A DNA stretch of 39,629 nucleotides, from assembly GCA_023388355.1 (NCBI GenBank), contig JAEWGI010000026.1, forward strand, positions 1 through 39,629, in the 5' to 3' direction. A program made the translations under genes and the position numbers. The notes under the pieces are model-generated. The model worked only from the letters and a program-made list of their open reading frames with translations. It did not search any database and was not told the DNA's origin. This document shows, piece by piece, positions 1-7,944 of the stretch; position 1 is the stretch's first letter, and every line of letters begins with the position of its first letter. The DNA is from Pseudomonadota bacterium. GTDB lineage: Bacteria; Pseudomonadota; Gammaproteobacteria; Xanthomonadales; Xanthomonadaceae.

Positions 1-59
1 GCGCCCCTCCCCCCCCGGGGGGGGTAGGGCGGGGCGGGGGGCCCGCGCCGGAGGCGCGC

Positions 60-400
60 GTGGACACAACGTGGCGATCTGCTGCCCCCACCCCAACCCT
101 CCCCCGCTTTGCGGGGGAGGGAGCGAAAGGCAGCGACTGCGCGATTGCTCCTTCCCCCGCCTGCGGGGGAAGGCCGGGATGGGGGCGCGCGCCGCAGGCG
201 CGCGTGGACACAACGTGGCGATCTGCCTGCCCCCACCCCAGCCCTCCCCCGCGAAGCGGGGGAGGGAGCAAAAAGCAATCTGACTCACCCCCACCCCAGC
301 CCTCCCCCGCTTTGCGGGGGAGGGAGCGAAAGGCAGCGACTGCGCGATTGCTCCTTCCCCCGCCTGCGGGGGAAGGCCGGGATGGAAGCGCGACGGGACA
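60..400. repeat. GC-rich palindromic repeat array 1 (upstream of liuA)
   Basis: This gene-free stretch is built from a palindromic element with a CCCCC-rich tail, a CTCCCCC/GGGGGAG hairpin and a GAGC head. Copies lie at about 84-127, 228-270 and 284-329, with inverted-orientation copies at about 151-188 and 350-383. A segment containing GTGGACACAACGTGG recurs at 60 and 204, giving a 144-bp period. The block at 86-183 is repeated almost exactly from 286. Inverted copies are joined head to head by a 22-bp spacer and tail to tail by a linker with its own GCGCGCC/GGCGCGC hairpin. No protein-coding content is supported here; the many open frames across it are a by-product of high GC. Bases 1-59 are G/C homopolymer runs and look like poor contig-edge sequence. 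Confidence 0.85.
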
Positions 401-459
401 CGGTCAGATCCGGCGCGCGCACGATGTAGCATGTGAAACAGTCCATCAGGGAGCAAGAC

Positions 460-1617
460 ATGCGGACCTTCCCGCTCGGCGAGGACATCGACGCGCTACG
501 CGAGGCGGTGCGCCGGTTCGCCGAGGCCGAAATCGCGCCGCGGGCGGCGGCGATCGACGAGGCCAACGACTTCCCGCAGGAGCTATGGCCCAAGCTCGGC
601 GAACTCGGCCTGCTCGGCATGACCGTGCCGGGGGAGTTCGGCGGCAGCGACATGGGCTATCTCGCCCACCTGGTGGCGATGGAGGAAATCTCGCGCGCGT
701 CCGGCTCGGTGGGGCTGAGCTACGGCGCGCATTCGAACCTGTGCGTATCCAACCTCCATACCAACGGCAGCCAGGCGCAGCGCGAGCACTACCTGCCGAA
801 GCTGTGCACCGGCGAGTGGAAGGGTGCGCTGGCGATGAGCGAGCCGGGCGCGGGCTCGGACGTGGTCGGCTCGATGAGCTGCCGCGCCGAGCTCAAGGGC
901 GATACCTGGATCGCCAACGGCAGCAAGATGTGGATCACCAACGGCCCCGAGGCCGACGTGCTGGTGGTCTACATGCGCACCGCCAGCCGCGAGCTGGGCA
1001 GCAAGTGCATGACCGCCTTCATCGTCGAGAAGGGGTTCAAGGGCTTCTCCACCGCGCAGAAGCTCGACAAGTTCGGCATGCGCGGTTCCAACACCTGCGA
1101 GCTGGTGTTCGAGAACTGCGAGATTCCCGACGAGAACGTGCTGGGCGAGGTCAACAACGGCGTCAAGGTGCTGATGAGCGGCCTGAACACCGAACGCCTG
1201 GTGCTCACCGGCGGCCCGCTGGGCCTGATGCAGGCCGCACTCGACATCGCCCTGCCCTACGTGCGCGAGCGCCGCCAGTTCGGGCAGCCGATCGGCGCGT
1301 TCGGGATCATGCAGGCCAAGATCGCCGACATGTACACCGCGCTGCAGTCATCGCGCGCTTTCGCCTATCAGGTGGCGCGCGACTACGACAGCGGCCACCG
1401 CTCGCGCATCGATGCGGCCAGCTGCCTGCTGCACGCGTCGGAAGCCGCGGTGCAGGTGGCGCTGGAGGCGATCCAGGCGCTGGGCGGGAACGGCTACATC
1501 AATGACTACGCGACCGGGCGGCTGCTGCGCGATGCGAAGCTGTATGCGATCGGCGCGGGGACGAACGAGATCCGGCGGATGTTGATCGGGCGGGAGTTGT
1601 TTGCGGGCAATCATTGA
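460..1617 (+). CDS. liuA: Isovaleryl-CoA dehydrogenase
   Basis: FAD-dependent acyl-CoA dehydrogenase that oxidises isovaleryl-CoA to 3-methylcrotonyl-CoA in leucine breakdown, passing electrons to ETF. The protein is 385 aa, the usual family length. The diagnostic feature is a Glu (about residue 245) in [13 protein letters not shown]; isovaleryl-CoA dehydrogenases carry the catalytic base here, whereas most acyl-CoA dehydrogenases carry it near the C-terminus. Also visible are [10 protein letters not shown] and WITNGPEAD of the middle domain and [11 protein letters not shown] of the C-terminal domain. I chose ATG 460 over GTG 433 because AGGGAG lies at 448-453, six bases upstream, and the family begins near MRTFPLGED. 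The other liu genes are not adjacent: liuB is 6.3 kb downstream and liuCDE 12.7 kb downstream, all on the same strand. Confidence 0.95.
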   Translation: MRTFPLGEDIDALREAVRRFAEAEIAPRAAAIDEANDFPQELWPKLGELGLLGMTVPGEFGGSDMGYLAHLVAMEEISRASGSVGLSYGAHSNLCVSNLHTNGSQAQREHYLPKLCTGEWKGALAMSEPGAGSDVVGSMSCRAELKGDTWIANGSKMWITNGPEADVLVVYMRTASRELGSKCMTAFIVEKGFKGFSTAQKLDKFGMRGSNTCELVFENCEIPDENVLGEVNNGVKVLMSGLNTERLVLTGGPLGLMQAALDIALPYVRERRQFGQPIGAFGIMQAKIADMYTALQSSRAFAYQVARDYDSGHRSRIDAASCLLHASEAAVQVALEAIQALGGNGYINDYATGRLLRDAKLYAIGAGTNEIRRMLIGRELFAGNH

Positions 1618-1737
1618 GGTTGGCCACGCCTGGCGGCGGTGCGTGCCGGCTCGCCGTCCCGATCGGAGGCCTCCGTCCGGCAGGCGGGCGAGGACACCGC
1701 GATGGACGTGCCGCGCGCGTCCGTCCTCTCTCCGCGT

Positions 1738-1979
1738 GTTGGGGTTCGCTTCGCTCACCCCAACCTATGCCCCATAAACCGCATGGGTTGGGGGCAAAGC
1801 GACCCCAACACCCGACGATCACCACGCAAGCCGCATAGGTCGAGGTGAGCAAAGCGAACCCAACACCCGACAATCCCCACACAACCCGCATAGGTTGGGG
1901 TGAGCAAAGCGAACCCCAACACCCGACCACCACCACACAACCCGCATAGGTTGGGGTGAGCAAAGCGAACCCCAACACC
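1738..1979. repeat. Cluster of GTTGGGGT/ACCCCAAC hairpin repeats between convergent genes
   Basis: The 449-bp gap between the stops of liuA (+) and the autotransporter (-) holds no gene. It contains a hairpin-forming repeat with 8-bp arms GTTGGGGT and ACCCCAAC around an 11-base loop. One copy is inverted (1738-1766). About four direct copies follow at a period of 55-57 bp (near 1785, 1838, 1893 and 1949), joined by a CACACAACCCGCATAGG linker. The two middle units are nearly identical; the first direct units are degenerate. This is REP-like DNA and could act as a two-way transcript end or mRNA stabiliser. Confidence 0.85.
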
Positions 1980-2066
1980 GTCCAGGTCGCACCATTCCCC
2001 CAGGAAGAAGCTCAGGGCAAGCCGTAGCCACGCCGCGACGCGCCCACATCGCACTCCCCCGCGCGC

Positions 2067-4916
2067 TCAGAACCCGAGCACGTAACGCACGCTCCCCATC
2101 CGCTCGTCGCCGCGCGGGCCGAATCGCTGGTCCAGGCCGACGGTCAGCCGCGCATTGCGGCCCAGCCAGGTCTCCAGGCCCAGGCCGACCAGGCCCCCGG
2201 ACCTGGCCGCATCCGCCATCGGCAGCGGCGACCAGCTGTCGATGCCGGTGAAGCTGGCCTGGATGTCGAAGCCGCTGGCGTGCAGCGTCTGCTGCCATTC
2301 CGACCAGGCGTGCAGGCGCAGCTTGCGCCAGTCGCGGCTGGCGCGCAGGCCGGCGGTGGCCTGGGTGCGCGCCAGGGCGGCGGGATCGGCGCGCAGGGCG
2401 AAGCCGCTGCCGCGCTCCTCGAAGCCGTCGCTGCGCAGCCGCACGTGGTCGGCGCCAAGGTAGGAAGTGAGCTGCCATCCGCCCAGCCGCTGGTGGCGCC
2501 CGGCCTCGATGCCGAGGCTGGCATAGCTGCCCGAGTAGGCGCTGAACACGCCGCGGCGGGCGTCGCCGCCGGCAAACAGGCGGCGCTCGATGTCGCGATC
2601 GTAGCGGCCGGTGGCCAGCTGGCCCGCGGCATAGCCCTCGCCCGACAGGCGCCCCAGGTAGAGGCTCGCCCGGGTCTGCCGGTCGCGGCTGCGGTCGCGG
2701 TTGCCGCCGATCCAGCCATCGGCCTGCGTCCGGCCAAAGGCGAAACCCGACACCAGGCCGTTCGCATGCGCCTGGTCGCTGCCCATCAGCCAGCCGTCGA
2801 GCTGGAAGCGCCCGCCGGCAATGCCGGTGCCGGCGCCGTTGGAGCCCAGCGACCGCTTCCACGCGCCCGCCGGCCCGCCAGGCCGCAGCTGGCCCAGGCG
2901 CGAGGACAGCGCGCGACGCCCCATGTCGACCGCATCGAAGGTGAGCGTGGCCGCCAGCGAATGCGACTCGCCCGACAGGCTGTCGAACGCGGCCATCGCC
3001 GTGGCTTCGTCGCCGATGGCCTGGAAGTCGCCGGCCAGCTGCAGGATGTCGTCGCCCACCCCGCCGGTCCCGGCCGCGTTCGCGCGGTCGATGCCGGCGA
3101 ATGCATTCTCCACCCGCTGCGCGGACGACAGCGCCACCGCGCCGATGCCCGCCATCTTGCTGGCGGCGGCGGCAACGTCGGCACGCTCGATGTCGAGCCA
3201 GGCGGCGAAGTCGTCGTAGCCCAGGGTCGCTTCCAGGAACAGCGAATCGGCCCAGGTCAGTTCGTCGAAGCTGCCGTCGAGGCCGAGCGTGGTCGACAGC
3301 ACCGTTTCGCGGTCTGCGCTGGTGTAGCCCTCGAGCACGCCGCGCACGTGCAGCGCGCCTTCGATCGAGGCGGTGTTCGCGGTCAGCGACTGGCCGATGT
3401 CCAGCGCGAGCACGGCCTCGGCGGACTGGCTGTAATGGCCACCAACCAGCGACTGCATCGCCGCCCCGGCACCGGCGCCCTCCTGGTCGAGCAGGTCCAC
3501 CCGGCCGTCGTTGTCCAGGTTGCCGTCGACCGCGATGCCGAGGCCGAAGCTGGCGTCTCGCGCCACCTCCACGTCGCCCGAGACGTAGAAGCGTGCATGC
3601 AGCGCGCCCTCCTCCACCCGGATGCCGCCCTCGTTCCAGGCCGAGGCGTCGAGCACCAGGGTGCCGCTGCCGCGCTTGACCAGCGCGCCCTCGCCTTCGA
3701 GCTCGTTGCCCCAGGTGGAGGTGATGCTGTCGAAGTCGGCCGCCAGGTCGCCCCAGTCCAGCCGCGCCGGACCGGCCACCGCGCGGGCGATGTCGAGCCG
3801 GCCGTAACCAAACACGTCGTCCACGCCGGGGTCGCCGATGTCGGTGGCGGTGCCCAGCAGCGTCTGTCGCACCAGGTCGTTGTCGAAATACGGAAACGCC
3901 TCCCACACCAGCGCCGCGGCGCCGGAAACGATGGGCGCGGCGAAGGAGGTGCCCGACCAGCGCCAGTATTCCGGGGCGTCGGGCGGATCGTCGGTACCGG
4001 TGACGATGACCGTGCCCGGCGCCGCCAGGCAGTAGCTCATCGCCAGTCCGCAGGCGTTGGAGTATTCGGCCAGGCCCTGGGGATCGCCGGCGGCCAGCGC
4101 CACCACCGCCAGCCAGCCGCGCTCCAGATCGGCGGCGGGCATGCTGCCACCGGTGCCGGGCTGGCTGGGCAGCGCGGCAGTGTCGGAGGGGTCGTCGAAT
4201 CCGGAGTTGCCGGCGGAAAACACCACCAGCCCGCCGTGGTCGACGATGAAGGGGCGGTACTCGGCCGCGATCGGCGCGGTGGCGGCGGCGTTGTTCCAGT
4301 ACAGCCCGCCCCAGGAGTTGTTCATGATCCGCACGTCGCGCGCGATGAGGTCCTGGTGGATCGGCATCAGGCCGAGCGCGCCATCGACTTCGTTGCCCTG
4401 GCCGCTGCCGTCATCCTCGGGCGGTTCGTCGCTGATGATGCGCGCCGAGACGATCTCCGCCCCCGGCGCGATGCCGCCGGGCCAGCGCCCGAACGGCTGG
4501 CCGGCGATGATCTGCGACACCGCGGTGCCGTGGCCGACCACGTCGTCGACGTCGAGGTTGTTGCGGTTGGGGTCGATGTAGGTGAGGTTGGCCACCACCT
4601 GGCCGGCGAGCGCCGGGTGGTCGCGGTTGACACCGCTGTCGATCACGCCGATGCGGATGCCGGCGCCGCTCAGGCCGGCGTCGTGGGCGGCGCCGGCGCC
4701 GGTCCAGCTGAGGTGTTCGCTGTAGGCCGGTTCCGGTTCCTCGACCACGGGCGGTTCGGGCGGCGGCGGCGGTGGCGGCGGTGGAGGCGTGGGCGGGGGC
4801 GCCAGGGGCGGCGGATCGGCGCGGGTGCCACCTCCACCACCGCAGGCACCCAGCGCTAGCGCGATCGCCAGCCCCAGGGTCAGGCGCACCAGCATCTCTT
4901 TTCCCTGCAGCGACAT
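2067..4916 (-). CDS. Autotransporter subtilisin-like serine protease (S8), lipoprotein signal
   Basis: Secreted or surface protease with its own outer-membrane beta-barrel, 949 aa. The N-terminus has a lipobox LGAC (Cys25), then Gly and Pro-rich linkers (about 26-63). The S8 peptidase domain (about 75-365) has the catalytic triad Asp93 (GVIDSGVN), His129 (GHGTAVS) and Ser324 (SGTSFAAP), plus the oxyanion Asn in FSAGNSG. An autotransporter-associated beta-strand passenger follows, then a C-terminal barrel (about the last 260 residues) ending in a terminal Phe, as barrel substrates of BamA do. ATG 4916 is chosen because GAGGAG lies six bases upstream; the open frame continues far upstream only because of high GC. 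It is divergent from the thiolase. It resembles NalP/SphB1-type lipoprotein autotransporters in layout; the substrate is unknown. Confidence 0.93.
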   Translation of the reverse strand: MSLQGKEMLVRLTLGLAIALALGACGGGGGTRADPPPLAPPPTPPPPPPPPPPEPPVVEEPEPAYSEHLSWTGAGAAHDAGLSGAGIRIGVIDSGVNRDHPALAGQVVANLTYIDPNRNNLDVDDVVGHGTAVSQIIAGQPFGRWPGGIAPGAEIVSARIISDEPPEDDGSGQGNEVDGALGLMPIHQDLIARDVRIMNNSWGGLYWNNAAATAPIAAEYRPFIVDHGGLVVFSAGNSGFDDPSDTAALPSQPGTGGSMPAADLERGWLAVVALAAGDPQGLAEYSNACGLAMSYCLAAPGTVIVTGTDDPPDAPEYWRWSGTSFAAPIVSGAAALVWEAFPYFDNDLVRQTLLGTATDIGDPGVDDVFGYGRLDIARAVAGPARLDWGDLAADFDSITSTWGNELEGEGALVKRGSGTLVLDASAWNEGGIRVEEGALHARFYVSGDVEVARDASFGLGIAVDGNLDNDGRVDLLDQEGAGAGAAMQSLVGGHYSQSAEAVLALDIGQSLTANTASIEGALHVRGVLEGYTSADRETVLSTTLGLDGSFDELTWADSLFLEATLGYDDFAAWLDIERADVAAAASKMAGIGAVALSSAQRVENAFAGIDRANAAGTGGVGDDILQLAGDFQAIGDEATAMAAFDSLSGESHSLAATLTFDAVDMGRRALSSRLGQLRPGGPAGAWKRSLGSNGAGTGIAGGRFQLDGWLMGSDQAHANGLVSGFAFGRTQADGWIGGNRDRSRDRQTRASLYLGRLSGEGYAAGQLATGRYDRDIERRLFAGGDARRGVFSAYSGSYASLGIEAGRHQRLGGWQLTSYLGADHVRLRSDGFEERGSGFALRADPAALARTQATAGLRASRDWRKLRLHAWSEWQQTLHASGFDIQASFTGIDSWSPLPMADAARSGGLVGLGLETWLGRNARLTVGLDQRFGPRGDERMGSVRYVLGF

Positions 4917-5078
4917 CGGCGTCTCCTCGGGCATCCGCGCCGGTCCGGGGCGCCCGTCGACTCTATACGTTCGCTCCATCGCTGCGCCAGCGGATCCGGC
5001 GCGGTTTGCCCGCCATGGCCACCGGCGCGATAATCGCAGCGGCCTGCACAGGCCTGCCCCCACTTCCGGAGTTCCCCC

Positions 5079-6251
5079 ATGAGCGACGTCGTCATCGTCG
5101 GTGCCAAGCGCACCGCCATCGGTTCCATGCTCGGCCAGTTCACGGGGGTTCCGACGCCGACCCTGGGCGCCACCGCGATCCGCGCCGCGGTCGAACAGGC
5201 CGGCGTCAAGGGCGAGGACGTGTCCGAGGTGATCATGGGCTGCGTGCTGCCGGCCAACCTGGGCCAGGCGCCGGCACGGCAGGCTTCGATCGCCGCCGGC
5301 CTGCCGAAGGGCGCCGGCTGCACCACCATCAACAAGGTCTGCGGTTCGGGCATGAAGGCGATCATGCTCGGCCACGACCTGATCAAGGCCGGTTCGGCCA
5401 GCGTCGTGGTCGCCGGCGGCATGGAGTCGATGACCAACGCCCCGCACATGGTCAACGCCCGCCCGGGCCTGCGCTACGGCGAGGCCAAGCTGGTCGACCA
5501 CATGGCCTGGGACGGCCTGACCAATCCCTACGACGGCCAGTCGATGGGCGTGTTCGCCGAGGCCACCGCCGACAAGTACGGATTCACCCGCGAGGAGCAG
5601 GACGCCTTCACCATCGAGTCGGTCAACCGCGCGCGCGCGGCGATCGAATCGGGCGCGTTCAAGGACGAGATCGTCCCGGTCAAGGTGTCCACCCGCAAGG
5701 GCGAGGTGGAGTACGCCACCGACGAGCAGCCGGGCAAGTCCGATGTCGGCAAGATCCCGACCCTGCGCCCTGCGTTCCGCAAGGACGGCACGGTCACCGC
5801 CGCCAGCTCGTCGAGCATCTCCGACGGCGCCGCCGCCACGGTGCTCACAAGCGCGGAGAACGCCGCAAAACTGGGCCTCAAGCCGCTCGCGCGCATCGTC
5901 GGCCACGCCACCTTCTCGCAGGAGCCGGAGTGGTTCACCACCGCCCCGGTGAGCGCCATCCGCAACCTGCTCGACAAGCTCGGCTGGACGGCGGACGAGG
6001 TCGACCTGTTCGAGGTCAATGAAGCGTTTTCAGTGGTGGCCATGGCCCCCATCCGCGAGCTCGGCATCGCCCACGACAGGATCAACGTCAACGGTGGCGC
6101 CACCGCCCTCGGCCATCCCATCGGCGCCAGCGGCGCACGCCTGGTGGTGACCCTGCTGCACGCGCTCAAGGCACGCGGCGGCAAGCGCGGCATCGCCTCG
6201 CTGTGCATCGGCGGCGGCGAGGCGACGGCGATCGCGGTGGAGCTGGTCTAG
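5079..6251 (+). CDS. atoB: Acetyl-CoA C-acetyltransferase (thiolase)
   Basis: Biosynthetic-type thiolase interconverting two acetyl-CoA with acetoacetyl-CoA; 390 aa, the normal length. Cys88 (INKVCGSGMK) is the nucleophile, His346 lies in the GGATALGHPIGASGAR signature, and Cys376 in SLCIGGGEA is the second catalytic Cys. It stands inside the dispersed liu region, where it can use the acetoacetyl-CoA made from leucine-derived acetoacetate; this link is inferred from position. It could equally be a PhaA-type enzyme for polyhydroxyalkanoate, but no phaB or phaC is in the window. GGAG about eight bases before ATG 5079 supports the start. Confidence 0.93.
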   Translation: MSDVVIVGAKRTAIGSMLGQFTGVPTPTLGATAIRAAVEQAGVKGEDVSEVIMGCVLPANLGQAPARQASIAAGLPKGAGCTTINKVCGSGMKAIMLGHDLIKAGSASVVVAGGMESMTNAPHMVNARPGLRYGEAKLVDHMAWDGLTNPYDGQSMGVFAEATADKYGFTREEQDAFTIESVNRARAAIESGAFKDEIVPVKVSTRKGEVEYATDEQPGKSDVGKIPTLRPAFRKDGTVTAASSSSISDGAAATVLTSAENAAKLGLKPLARIVGHATFSQEPEWFTTAPVSAIRNLLDKLGWTADEVDLFEVNEAFSVVAMAPIRELGIAHDRINVNGGATALGHPIGASGARLVVTLLHALKARGGKRGIASLCIGGGEATAIAVELV

Positions 6252-6254
6252 GCG

Positions 6255-6284
6255 CCCCCGGTGACCGGGGGGTCGCCCCCCGGT
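6255..6284 (+). terminator. Two overlapping hairpins after the thiolase stop
   Basis: The first possible stem pairs CCCCCGGT (6255-6262) with ACCGGGGG (6264-6271). A second, more stable stem pairs ACCGGGGGG (6264-6272) with CCCCCCGGT (6276-6284) around a TCG loop. They share 6264-6271 and so exclude each other. No T-run follows, so Rho-independent termination is uncertain; RNA 3'-end protection is an alternative. Confidence 0.5.
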
Positions 6285-6320
6285 TAACGTAGCCTTGACA
6301 AAAAATCCACGGGATGCCGC

Positions 6321-6348
6321 TTGACAGCCGTCATCGGCTTGTCATCAT
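6321..6348 (+). promoter_or_regulatory. Candidate promoter for the first Ala-rich lipoprotein
   Basis: A perfect -35 TTGACA (6321-6326) is followed after 16 bp by CATCAT (6343-6348) as a weak -10. This lies about 56 bp upstream of the ATG at 6405 and after the thiolase hairpins. The -10 match is poor, so this is tentative. Confidence 0.4.
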
Positions 6349-6404
6349 GTTCGGGGCGCGCAATCTTGCGCGTTTCCACTTTTCACGACGAGGAAGATTC
6401 CGCT

Positions 6405-6740
6405 ATGACCATCAACAAGGCACTGCTCGCGCTGGCCCTGGGCTTTGCCCTGGCCGCGTGCAGCAACCAGCAGCAGGCCGAGAACGCCGCCGCCGACGCC
6501 GCTGACGCCGCCGCCGACGCCGCCACCGAGGCTGCCGAGGCCACCGGCACCGCGACCGAAGCCACCGCGCAGGCCGCCGCCGACGAAGCCGCCGCCGCTG
6601 CCGACGCCGCTGCCGATGCCGCTGCCGACGCCGCTGCCGCGACCACGTCCGAAGCCGCCGACGCCGCTGCCGACACGGCCGAGGCCCTGGAAGACGCTGC
6701 CAAGGACGCCGAAGATGCCGCCGAGGATGCCAACCCGTAA
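6405..6740 (+). CDS. Alanine-rich small lipoprotein (coiled-coil/alanine-zipper type), copy 1
   Basis: A 111-aa protein with a lipoprotein signal peptide and lipobox LAAC (Cys19), then SNQQQ and an almost uninterrupted helix of Ala with regularly spaced Asp and Glu (ADAADAAADA pattern). More than half of the mature protein is alanine by eye. This recalls Lpp/OprI-type alanine-zipper lipoproteins, but I cannot see the C-terminal Lys or Arg that links Lpp to peptidoglycan; it ends in DANP. The start is ATG 6405 with AGGAAG at 6391-6396. The gene has its own candidate promoter and a strong terminator, and a paralogue follows 150 bp later. Function unknown; an envelope spacer or structural role is inferred. 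Confidence 0.8.
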   Translation: MTINKALLALALGFALAACSNQQQAENAAADAADAAADAATEAAEATGTATEATAQAAADEAAAAADAAADAAADAAAATTSEAADAAADTAEALEDAAKDAEDAAEDANP

Positions 6741-6764
6741 TCGGGCGCTGCCAGGCTGTATCGG

Positions 6765-6799
6765 AAAAGCCGCCGGCATCCGGCGGCTTTTTCTTTTTC
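6765..6799 (+). terminator. Rho-independent terminator after lipoprotein 1
   Basis: A perfect 12-bp stem, AAAAGCCGCCGG (6765-6776) with CCGGCGGCTTTT (6780-6791), has a CAT loop and runs into a T-rich tail interrupted by one C. This is one of the clearest intrinsic terminators in the window and separates the two lipoprotein genes into two transcripts. Confidence 0.9.
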
Positions 6800-6890
6800 T
6801 GAACATTTGCTTCTGCACAATGCCGCGGCGGCCACGGGGAGACCGGGGCCGGACGCGATACCCGTCCCTCCCTTGCACTGGAGACACAAC

Positions 6891-7229
6891 TTGAACGCCA
6901 AGCTCATTGTCATTGCCGCCGCGAGCATGCTCGCCCTCGCCGCCTGCCAGAACACCGCCGAAGGCGCGAAGGAAGATGCCACCGCGGCCGCCGCCGCCGC
7001 CGAGCAGGCTGCCGCCGACGCCGCCGCTGCCACCGAGCAGGCTGCTGCCGACGCCGCCGCCGCCACCGAGGAAGCCGTGGCCGAAGCCGATGCCGCGGTG
7101 GACGAAGCCGCCGCCGACGCCGACGCCGCGATGGACAACGCCGCCGACGCCACCCGCGAGGCCGCGGCCGACGCCGCCGACGCCGTGGAGAATGCCGCGG
7201 CCGACGCCGAGGAAGCCGTGCGCGAGTAA
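6891..7229 (+). CDS. Alanine-rich small lipoprotein with 11-residue repeats, copy 2
   Basis: A 112-aa paralogue of the preceding protein. I place the start at TTG 6891 because TGGAG lies at 6879-6883, seven bases upstream, and this start gives an ideal signal peptide, MNAKLIVIAAASMLALAAC, with the lipid-modified Cys at 19. The mature part repeats a unit of 11 residues, E-Q-A-A-A-D-A-A-A-A-T, twice almost perfectly and then with drift to the end (AEEAVRE). Eleven-residue periodicity fits a right-handed (hendecad) coiled coil and differs from the looser spacing in copy 1. No enzymatic motif. Function unknown; a periplasmic or outer-membrane-anchored rod is inferred. Confidence 0.78.
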   Translation: MNAKLIVIAAASMLALAACQNTAEGAKEDATAAAAAAEQAAADAAAATEQAAADAAAATEEAVAEADAAVDEAAADADAAMDNAADATREAAADAADAVENAAADAEEAVRE

Positions 7230-7251
7230 TCCCTCGCGCCAATGCGTCACC

Positions 7252-7285
7252 CGGAAGGCCCGCCATGTGCGGGCCTTCCGCTTTT
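7252..7285 (+). terminator. Rho-independent terminator after lipoprotein 2
   Basis: A perfect 12-bp stem, CGGAAGGCCCGC (7252-7263) with GCGGGCCTTCCG (7269-7280), has a CATGT loop followed by CTTTT. Confidence 0.87.
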
Positions 7286-7336
7286 GGATCCCCTGCAACC
7301 GCCGCTGTGGCGAAGGGAGGAGCGAAGCGGAGCGTC

Positions 7337-7429
7337 GCTGCTGCTGCTGCTGATGTTGTTGCTGCTGATGTTGTTGCTGATGTTGTTGTTGCTGATGTTG
7401 TTGTTGCTGATCGCTGTTGCTGTTGCTGC
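7337..7429. repeat. Trinucleotide-based tandem repeat (GCTGCT / TGTTGT / GCTGAT)
   Basis: About 93 bp of imperfect triplet repeats composed of GCT, GTT and GAT, organised into higher-order units of about 12-15 bp such as GATGTTGTTGTTGCT. It is strongly strand-asymmetric (T and G on plus) and far less GC-rich than its surroundings. It lies between the terminator of lipoprotein 2 and repeat array 2. A slippage-prone VNTR is likely. In one minus-strand frame it would encode Gln/His runs, but no gene is supported there. Confidence 0.8.
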
Positions 7430-7895
7430 ATTGCTCCTTCTCCCGCTTGCGGGGGAAGGCTGGGATGGGGGCGCGCGCCGAAGGCGCGCGAACAGGGACG
7501 CAGCGATCTGACTCGCCCCCACCCCAGCCCTTCCCCGCCTGCGGGGGAAGGCCGGGATGGGGGCGCGCGCCGAAGGCGCGCGAACAGGGACGCGGCGATC
7601 TGACTCGCCCCCACCCCAGCCCTCCCCCGTTTTGCGGGGGAGGGAGCAAGAAGCAACGACTGCGCTTCTGCTCCTTCCCCCGCCTGCCGGGGAAGGCCGG
7701 GATGGGGGCGTGCGCCGGAGGCGCGCGAACGGGGACGCGGCGATCTGACTCGCCCCCACCCCAGCCCTCCCCCGCCTTGCGGGGGAGGGAGCAGAAAGCA
7801 GCGACTGCGCTATTGCTCCTCCCCCCGCCTGCGGGGGAGGGCCGGGATGGGGGCGCGCGCCGAAGGCGCGCGAACAGGGACGCGGCGGCGGGCAT
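7430..7895. repeat. GC-rich palindromic repeat array 2 (upstream of liuB)
   Basis: The gene-free stretch up to liuB contains the same palindrome family as 60-400. Inverted elements begin near 7433, 7669 and 7816. Forward elements begin near 7608 and 7752. A chimeric element near 7516-7563 has a tail on both sides of a single palindrome. The tail-to-tail linker, with a GCGCGCC/GGCGCGC hairpin followed by GAACAGGGACGC and GCGATCTGACTC, occurs about four times nearly unchanged. The chimeric unit suggests recombination between units. The last copy ends about 50 bp before the liuB ATG, so it may lie in the liuB leader. Confidence 0.85.
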
Positions 7896-7944
7896 CGATG
7901 GGGATCACGTATCCTCTTGCCATCCCCTCGCCCGCCGCACCGAC

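Noticed and set aside
1..59. G/C homopolymer tracts as a biological element
   Set aside because: More likely low-quality sequence at a contig end; no structure that I can trust.
60..400. Repeat array as a CRISPR array
   Set aside because: Spacers are themselves repeated, units are palindromic with a 144-bp period, and no cas genes are present.
2280..4859. Long plus-strand open frame opposite the autotransporter
   Set aside because: Frame without stops due to high GC; low-complexity Arg/Ala/Gly protein with no domain, antisense to a clear protease gene.
4917..5906. Upstream extension of the autotransporter frame across the thiolase gene
   Set aside because: The extension is antisense to the thiolase; the lipoprotein signal and GAGGAG site fix the start at 4916.
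7337..7429. Minus-strand frame with Gln/His runs as a real protein
   Set aside because: It arises from the triplet repeat, runs through palindromes and both lipoprotein genes in antisense, and has no start signal.
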